From Streptomyces hygroscopicus (GTDB lineage Bacteria > Actinomycetota > Actinomycetes > Streptomycetales > Streptomycetaceae): a stretch of 64,000 nucleotides of DNA. Shown piece after piece: positions 60,001 through 64,000 of this stretch (the first letter of the stretch is position 1; each line of letters starts with the position of its first letter). A program made the position numbers and the translations under genes. The notes under the pieces are model-generated. The model did not search any database, was not told the DNA's origin, and was given only the letters and a program-made list of their open reading frames with translations. The stretch is from positions 78,214 through 142,213 of the forward strand of contig NZ_LBMW01000022.1 in the NCBI RefSeq assembly GCF_026168105.1, read 5' to 3'.

Positions 60001-60504
60001 CTCGCAGGAGGCGGGTGGGCCGAGTTCGAGTCCGGGGACGTGGGCGCGCAGCACTCCGGCCTGGCCCTGGAGGAAGTCCTCGGTGGAGCCTCGTGAGACG
60101 CCCGCGAGGCGGCGCCCGCCCCAGTGGATGCGGTGCCGGCTGCCGTCGCCGTGAACAGCCACGCTGAGCAGATGGCCGCCGCTGTGGCAAGCGGTGAGGA
60201 CGTGCGGGACGGCGGCGCCCCAGCCGGTGTCGGCGGATGGGCGACCAAGGGCGCGGATCTCGTGCAGCAGCGGGCGGGGGCCGTCGGCGGACGCGGGTTT
60301 GACGGTCCATCGGGTGGGATCGAAGTCGGTGAGGTAGCGGCGCTCCAGCAGCCCGAGCAGCAGTTGCGGCATGGCCTCGGGGAAGGCGGCCGACCCGACC
60401 AGCGCCTCCATGGCACCGGTCGGGCTTCCGGATACGCCGGGCGCAGGGACCTGCGCGGGAAGCTGAGGCAGCGGTCCGGGGACGGCTGGGTGCTTGGACG
60501 TCAT
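57061..60504 (-). CDS. Large HerA/DUF87-like ATPase with Cys clusters
   Basis: A 1147-aa protein. The N-terminal 480 residues are unrecognised and end in a segment with Pro-rich linkers. A HerA/FtsK-type ATPase core follows with Walker A GMTGYGKTTT (K519), FLVIEPAKAEYR, a Walker B region LTLIEEAHRLL and VVADQVPTKLAPEI. The C-terminal 250 residues contain two small Cys clusters, GGCRRCPAPC and GCAECPSRC, possible metal sites. HerA-like motors move DNA or act in conflict systems. No NurA-like nuclease is next to it. ATG 60504 has GGAG 5 nt upstream. It is the last visible gene of a group with Hsp70-like and dynamin-like genes. Confidence 0.82.
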   Translation of the reverse strand: MTSKHPAVPGPLPQLPAQVPAPGVSGSPTGAMEALVGSAAFPEAMPQLLLGLLERRYLTDFDPTRWTVKPASADGPRPLLHEIRALGRPSADTGWGAAVPHVLTACHSGGHLLSVAVHGDGSRHRIHWGGRRLAGVSRGSTEDFLQGQAGVLRAHVPGLELGPPASCEEGSHAELASFLRTAPALALVTGIPAPAHGRGPAAFQSLDRLAAAVGDRRYAVVVAAEPLTPMELDRTLDRCRRLRSEIHALVRHTVVSQQGETSSASTTEAAGLDAGLPACLTAIAMFCSIAGVFPAVRPLAAAAPSALQLAAIAGGPRGTSQTSKGVSTSRSHSADLLNATAEACEKLLQQHIDRLETARAQGWWRTAVYLAADGEGTLEALAGALRGTCSGEATALDPLRVLRLPSATLRNAALHGRILPLAPASGGIGHPLGPAFDALATCLTSTELAVLVGLPRGPVAGLPMHDVAEFALSAPPPEPKAVTIGRLTDAQGGEHQHVTVSGRALNRHVFITGMTGYGKTTTAKNLLVEAYTELGVPFLVIEPAKAEYRHLAQHPALKGGLRVYGIGPDAPLPLRLNPFAPLASVPLSRHIDLLKAVFNASFPMFAGMSYVLEDAMLEVYTERGWDLHTSANDLLGPRPSAPDVAALTPTVRELQDKIEDVLERRAYGREVHQNLGAALRSRLGSLVVGTKGMALDTRRSVPVEELFARPAVIELRNLGDDEEKSFVMALLLCRLYEHAESRGGASAPDGEELRHLTLIEEAHRLLRAARPPSGAESPDAQAKAVAMFTDMLAEMRAYGEGFVVADQVPTKLAPEIVKNSNVKILHRLVAADDRAVVAASVNLTEQQSRRLATLPPGEAVVHDERIGSAVLARMRRHEPPAVRAPGPPGAPAEADRAYLHRHGGCRRCPAPCTVLHLADRDSARAAADQALSPFFDRLLLGTPEQLWDAWAAWRSSVPRGALAYCTFAQAARRRLGGLGALDGGAGLLERDRAARILARLAEGWLNAADLDGPAVDLLAEVRAGLVRTIGSRPPRELPGCAECPSRCRVLPLLAPAVPAFAAPVSACADRPVPLDTRLRQLGALAEEHLPAACRLLPDGQSRRSLLYCMIVNATAATPRLRRPTPAAEAAVTETLAALRDEPQPDGS

Positions 60505-60635
60505 CGTGGCTCCGGCTTGCGTGAGGTCGTCATGGGGCGCAGTGGATGCGGGATCGGTGCGTCGACGGGCTGACGAAGGTGCAGGGCCGCCATGGTCTGC
60601 CCAACATCGCGGCGGACCAGTGGCTTTCCCGGACG

Positions 60636-60699
60636 GCGGGCTTCGCCCGTGGCACCGCGAACCGCGGTGCCGACACGGCGGTCCGCTGCCGCCGAACGG
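60636..60699 (-). terminator. Three tandem GC hairpins between the Hsp70-like and HerA-like genes
   Basis: GCGGGC-TTC-GCCCGT (about 60637-60650), a perfect 9-bp stem GGCACCGCG/CGCGGTGCC at 60651-60671 with a 3-nt loop, and CCGCCG-AA-CGGCGG (about 60689-60702) follow each other just after the Hsp70-like stop. They may terminate or attenuate the operon before the large ATPase gene. Confidence 0.55.
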
Positions 60700-60706
60700 C
60701 GGGGTG

Positions 60707-61846
60707 TCATCCCCACGACTCCGGGGTGGAGGTCCAGCGCTCCCAGGGCGGGAGGTGGTCGAGGCCTGCGGATGCGGTGGCGCCGTCGGTGGGGCCGGGG
60801 TCCGTGGAAGTGGTGGCCGGCGCCGGTGCGCCGTCGTGTGCAGGCGCCGACAGCCGGACGCGGAACTCCGGCCAGTAGGCCGCGCCCGCGGCCAGGTCGG
60901 CCGCGGGCGCGGGGCTGCGCCACACCGGGGCGAGCGTCGTCAGGGCGTCGCGAAGGAAGGGCCATACCCCGCCGACACCTCCGAGCAGGACCAGCTCGGC
61001 GTCCGGCGCGGCACCCTGCGCCAGGGCGTGGGCCTCGCCGACGGTCCCGGCCACCTCCGGCCGTCCGGCCAGCTCGTCCCGGTGCAGGGCGAGCGGGGTG
61101 AACAGCCGGTCCGCCAGCGGGCCGTGCCAAGGTACGGCCGCCTCGGCGTCCAGCAGGCCGGCGCACTCCAGGGCCGCGTCCAGCAGGGCGAGCAGGTCGC
61201 GGGCAGGGGTGCTCTCGTCGCAGCGGGCCAGCACCTCACGGGCGACCAGGTCCGTCCACGGACCGGCGCCCGCCCCGTGGACGGCGTCGGCCGCACGGCG
61301 GTCGAGCAGCGGCTGCCCGTCGACGTGCACCACCTGGTAGGGCGCGAGCACCGTCCACTGCTCCCCGCACACCACGGCCAGCACCGTCGCCCGTTCGGGC
61401 GGCACCGCACCGCCCTCCGCCAGCCAGCGGCAGACCAGGGCATCGGTGGCGCCGATCCGTGACGGTCTGCCGAAGCCGGACTTCTCGCAGCGCTGTTCGA
61501 CGTCCGCGGGGGCCCCGGGAGCCGTGCATACGACGGTGTGGCAGCCGAGCGTGGGTGTGGTGCCGGCGAGCCCCAGATAGCGGGCGGTGCGCCGGTGCAC
61601 GCCGCGCAGGAAGCCCTCGGACCAGGGGTCGCTGCGCCAGTCGGCGAGCTGTTCCGCAGTGGCGGGCCCGTCCCGCAGCAGCTGTTCGGCTGCCGCGCTG
61701 CCCCAGGCGTCGCCGGTACGGGCGTTGGGGATCAGGGTCCGACGGCCGTCGCCGAGCAGGGACAGCCGGGCGGCCCCGGGCCTGCCCTCACGGAGCGCCA
61801 GGACGCTGCGCGTGTACTGGATATCGATGCCGAGGACGTCGGTCAC
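60707..61846 (-). CDS. Degenerate Hsp70/actin-fold protein
   Basis: A 379-aa protein that begins with the phosphate-1 strand of the ASKHA fold (VLGIDIQYTRSVLALREG) and has a late AELVLLGGVGGVWPFLRDAL, equivalent to the adenosine motif of DnaK. The middle is strongly diverged and no substrate-binding domain follows; the C-terminus is a Pro/Thr/Ala-rich tail. Shortened Hsp70-like proteins accompany dynamin-like (IniA/IniC-type) genes in other actinobacteria. It overlaps the upstream dynamin gene by 4 bp. Whether it still hydrolyses ATP is unclear. Confidence 0.72.
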   Translation of the reverse strand: MTDVLGIDIQYTRSVLALREGRPGAARLSLLGDGRRTLIPNARTGDAWGSAAAEQLLRDGPATAEQLADWRSDPWSEGFLRGVHRRTARYLGLAGTTPTLGCHTVVCTAPGAPADVEQRCEKSGFGRPSRIGATDALVCRWLAEGGAVPPERATVLAVVCGEQWTVLAPYQVVHVDGQPLLDRRAADAVHGAGAGPWTDLVAREVLARCDESTPARDLLALLDAALECAGLLDAEAAVPWHGPLADRLFTPLALHRDELAGRPEVAGTVGEAHALAQGAAPDAELVLLGGVGGVWPFLRDALTTLAPVWRSPAPAADLAAGAAYWPEFRVRLSAPAHDGAPAPATTSTDPGPTDGATASAGLDHLPPWERWTSTPESWG

Positions 61847-63552
61847 AGGCTTCCTCCGCAGATCTCCAGGCAGGCGGTGAGGTGCCCGTGCAGTGCCTCC
61901 AGGACGGTGAGCGGGTGAGGGTCGGGGTCCTTGGGGGCGGGGGTGAGTGGGCGGCAGGCGCTCCCCAGCACCTGGAGGACGTGGCTTCGCCGGCTGCCGG
62001 CGTGCCGTCCGGCCAAGGCCGCGGCGGCCAGGATGTTGGCCCGCGTCCGTTCCCGGTCGGGGACGGCGGACTCGGCGGCCTCCTTGGCCCGTTCGACAGA
62101 GTCGGCCGCCGCGTTGACGACATGGTCGATGGTGCGCAGGGCCTTGGCCGACAGCGAGGGCATCATCGAGCCGATCCGCCCGCTGACCGTGCGTCCGAGG
62201 CTGTCCGTGCGCAGTTCGGGCAGGCGACCGGCGAGCCTGCCCGGCACTTCGACGGTGACCGGGGGAGGCCGCAGCACCTCGGTCAGCCGCCGGGTCTCCG
62301 CCTCGGTGAGGGCAGCGTGCCGGGTGGCGGCGGCGCTCCGGGACAGCGTACGGGCCAGGGTGGCGGCCAGTTCGGCGGATGCCTGCCGGAGATGCTCGGT
62401 GAGGATCTGCCCATAGCTTCCGTCGCGCTGCACCGGACCGGTCGTCAGCAGCTTTGCGACCTGGTCACCGCAGGCGCGGGCACGTACCTCCCAATCCCGT
62501 GCGCAATCGTCGAGGGTACGCCCCACCTGGGAGCGGAACTGCTCGGCCAGGGTGGTGAGTTCGGACCGCAGCAGGTCGTTGCGGGCGCGTTGCTGTTCCA
62601 GGAGTGACCGCTCTTCACGGATCCGGAAGGCGGCCTCGTCGATCAGGGGGCGCAGCAGCGCCGCCGCACGCGCCCGCCGGGCGGCCGCCACGGCCGGGTC
62701 GGCGGCGCGGCTGATCCGCTCGAGCAGGGCGTGGGTCTCGGGTCCGCCGAAGTGGGTGGGGTCGGCGGCGGCCCCGCGTGCGCTGACGAAGACGAGTCCG
62801 GTGGGCAGCCCGCCGTCCAGTGCGTTCTCGAGCCGAGCCTTGTGGTGGTCGGCCCTGGTGGCCAGGAAGCGCTGCCACTGCTCGGGGGTGTCCTCGGGGA
62901 GGAAGACGTTGACCAGCAGTGCCACCGAGTCCGTTCCGTGACGTTCGCGGTGGGCCCGGAGGAAGTCCTCCTCGACGGTGGAGATCGGCTGCCGGGAGTT
63001 GACGACCCAGACCAGCAGGTCGGCGTGGGCGGCGACCTCCGCGGCCCGGGCGGTCATGGCGTCGGTGTCGTTGATGCCGGGTGAGTCGACCCAGCGCACC
63101 CGGTCCGGCACCGGGGAGTCCGCCAGTTCGATCAGCACCCGGCAGGGCCCCTCCAGCACCTCTCGGCGGTAGTCGCCGTCTGCGGCGATCAGTGAGACGG
63201 CCTCGGCGATGGACTCGGTGGTGCAAGGCAGTTCCGTGCGGCCACCCGCGCGCACGACGATGACGCGGTCGGCGGGTCCACCACTGATCACGCAGGGGAC
63301 TCCGGTCTCCGGGAAGTCGTTGACCGGCAGCAGCGGGCGGCCGATGAGCAGGTTGAGCAGGCTGGACTTGCCGGCGCTGAAGTGGCCGCCGAAGACCACC
63401 GTGGTGGTCCGCGCGGCCAGCACGGTCCGTACCCGCTCGAGCTCGGTGGTGAACCGGTCTCGGTAGGAGACGCCGTGGTGTCGTGCGAGCTGTTCGGACA
63501 GGGCCGACGGCAGTGCCGCCGCCGGCCGTGCGGTACTCCGTGTCCCCGTCAC
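61843..63552 (-). CDS. Dynamin-like GTPase
   Basis: A 569-aa protein with a dynamin GTPase domain: P-loop GHFSAGKSSLL (56-66), switch I ETGVP, DxPG as DSPGIND and a following NSRQPIS/VNVF nucleotide region. A long helical stalk follows with a likely amphipathic paddle (about 430-470). Bacterial dynamin-like proteins of this type remodel or protect the membrane, often as pairs. The preceding gene on the strand ends 4 nt before it and encodes a membrane coiled-coil protein. They are likely partners. Confidence 0.85.
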   Translation of the reverse strand: MTGTRSTARPAAALPSALSEQLARHHGVSYRDRFTTELERVRTVLAARTTTVVFGGHFSAGKSSLLNLLIGRPLLPVNDFPETGVPCVISGGPADRVIVVRAGGRTELPCTTESIAEAVSLIAADGDYRREVLEGPCRVLIELADSPVPDRVRWVDSPGINDTDAMTARAAEVAAHADLLVWVVNSRQPISTVEEDFLRAHRERHGTDSVALLVNVFLPEDTPEQWQRFLATRADHHKARLENALDGGLPTGLVFVSARGAAADPTHFGGPETHALLERISRAADPAVAAARRARAAALLRPLIDEAAFRIREERSLLEQQRARNDLLRSELTTLAEQFRSQVGRTLDDCARDWEVRARACGDQVAKLLTTGPVQRDGSYGQILTEHLRQASAELAATLARTLSRSAAATRHAALTEAETRRLTEVLRPPPVTVEVPGRLAGRLPELRTDSLGRTVSGRIGSMMPSLSAKALRTIDHVVNAAADSVERAKEAAESAVPDRERTRANILAAAALAGRHAGSRRSHVLQVLGSACRPLTPAPKDPDPHPLTVLEALHGHLTACLEICGGSL

Positions 63553-63556
63553 CGGC

Positions 63557-64000
63557 TCACACCTGCTGTGCGGTGGTGAGGGCCTTCTGCAACTGGAGCA
63601 GATGCCCGGAGACCGCGGTTTTGGCCTCGTCGAGCCGGGTCAGGGCCTGGTCGCGCTCATGCTGGTCGCGCTGCTTCTCCTCGACCATGGCCCGGATGTT
63701 GTTCTCCTCCTCCTCGATGGCCGCGCTGATCTCGTTGGTGACCAGGTTCTCCAACTCCTCGAAGCCCGCCCGGACGCGCTCGGTGAGCTGCGGGCCGAGC
63801 TGTACCGGCAGGTCGCGCAGCCCCCCGTCGGCGTCTTCGATCGCCCTGCGCTTGAGGCGCTTCTCCAGGTTGAGGCTGCCCGCGCCCATGCTGCCCAGGA
63901 GCGAGGCGGCCAGCAGCGCCGGGACCACGACCGGCGCGGCGGGGCTGACGCCGAGCAGGCCGAGCACGAAGGCCGCGCCCAGGGCGCCGCCCGCGCCGCC
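63557..64000 (-). CDS. C-terminal part of a membrane coiled-coil protein, probably a second dynamin-like protein
   Basis: The frame is open to the right edge, so only the last 147 residues are seen. A Gly/Ala-rich hydrophobic stretch (VVVPALLAASLLGSMGAG and the residues before it) looks like the membrane hairpin of bacterial dynamins such as IniC or DynB. It is followed by charged coiled-coil helices (EELENLVTNEISAAIEEEENNIRAMVEEKQRD) to the end. The GTPase domain, if present, lies outside the window. The 4-bp gap to the next gene argues for one operon. Confidence 0.7.
   Translation of the reverse strand, partial: GGAGGALGAAFVLGLLGVSPAAPVVVPALLAASLLGSMGAGSLNLEKRLKRRAIEDADGGLRDLPVQLGPQLTERVRAGFEELENLVTNEISAAIEEEENNIRAMVEEKQRDQHERDQALTRLDEAKTAVSGHLLQLQKALTTAQQV

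Noticed and set aside
1..64000. tRNA, rRNA, riboswitch or integration site
   Set aside because: No cloverleaf, rRNA block, conserved riboswitch core or integrase/attachment pair was recognised by reading both strands. A covariance-model scan would be needed to exclude small RNAs.

Overview
The window is high-GC actinobacterial DNA and most likely comes from Streptomyces or a close relative in the Streptomycetaceae. The reasons are G/C-ending codons throughout, many GTG/TTG starts with AGGAGG-type ribosome sites, frequent ATGA start/stop overlaps, several twin-arginine or Sec secretion signals, SpoIIE-type phosphatases with an RsbW-like kinase, and a lipstatin-type beta-lactone cluster. No rRNA, tRNA, CRISPR array, intact transposase or phage module was seen. 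Several gene remnants give the region the look of an accessory chromosome segment that is slowly being remodelled.

Left part (1-15.4 kb). A nitrate assimilation operon (NarK-type transporter cut by the left edge, Mo-bisMGD nitrate reductase, a NasB-like NAD/[2Fe-2S] subunit, a NirB-type FAD reductase, then a GarR-type dehydrogenase) runs to a strong hairpin at 6266-6293. On the other strand is an AzlC/AzlD amino-acid exporter pair. A methyltransferase and an L-2,3-diaminopropionate (Dap) pathway follow: SbnA, an unrecognised 594-aa protein with a winged-helix-like C-terminus, a DUF2000 protein and SbnB. A second copy of the NirB-type reductase has lost a conserved FAD-binding Asp. A secreted aldose-epimerase-like protein closes this part.

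Centre (15.9-24.7 kb). Six tightly coupled genes match, in order and type, the lstA-lstF operon for lipstatin: two KASIII/OleA-like thiolases, a beta-lactone synthetase-like ligase, an OleD-like reductase, a C-A-PCP NRPS and an N-formyltransferase. The NRPS adenylation pocket reads DLTKVGEIGK, which resembles Asn (or Asp) codes rather than Leu. The product may therefore be an asparaginyl relative of lipstatin. Two sets of short direct repeats lie in its leader.

Middle (24.8-37.8 kb). Here are a truncated alcohol dehydrogenase, a cytoplasmic subtilase in which all catalytic positions are substituted, and a 34% glutamine coiled-coil/prion-like protein just upstream of it. Then come a small secreted protein, DoxX, a TetR regulator, and a leaderless carboxymuconolactone-decarboxylase/SDR operon under a palindromic operator. 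A SpoIIE phosphatase, an RsbW-like kinase with a coupled 48-aa leader ORF, a secreted phosphoesterase, an S53 protease and a TrmB regulator complete this part.

Right part (37.9-64 kb). An operon encodes SRPBCC, a YdeP-like molybdoenzyme and a DyP peroxidase that still carries an encapsulin cargo tag, but its encapsulin gene is cut to about 35 codons. After it lie a Ser/Thr kinase, a second SpoIIE phosphatase, MarR, a GH29 fucosidase with a ricin-like lectin domain, a decayed PhlG-like hydrolase beside a BBE-type flavin oxidase, and an S53 fragment. A LacI-controlled sugar ABC transporter has matching operators on both sides. The window ends in a four-gene operon that runs off the right edge: a membrane coiled-coil protein, a dynamin-like GTPase, a degenerate Hsp70-like ATPase and a HerA-like ATPase.
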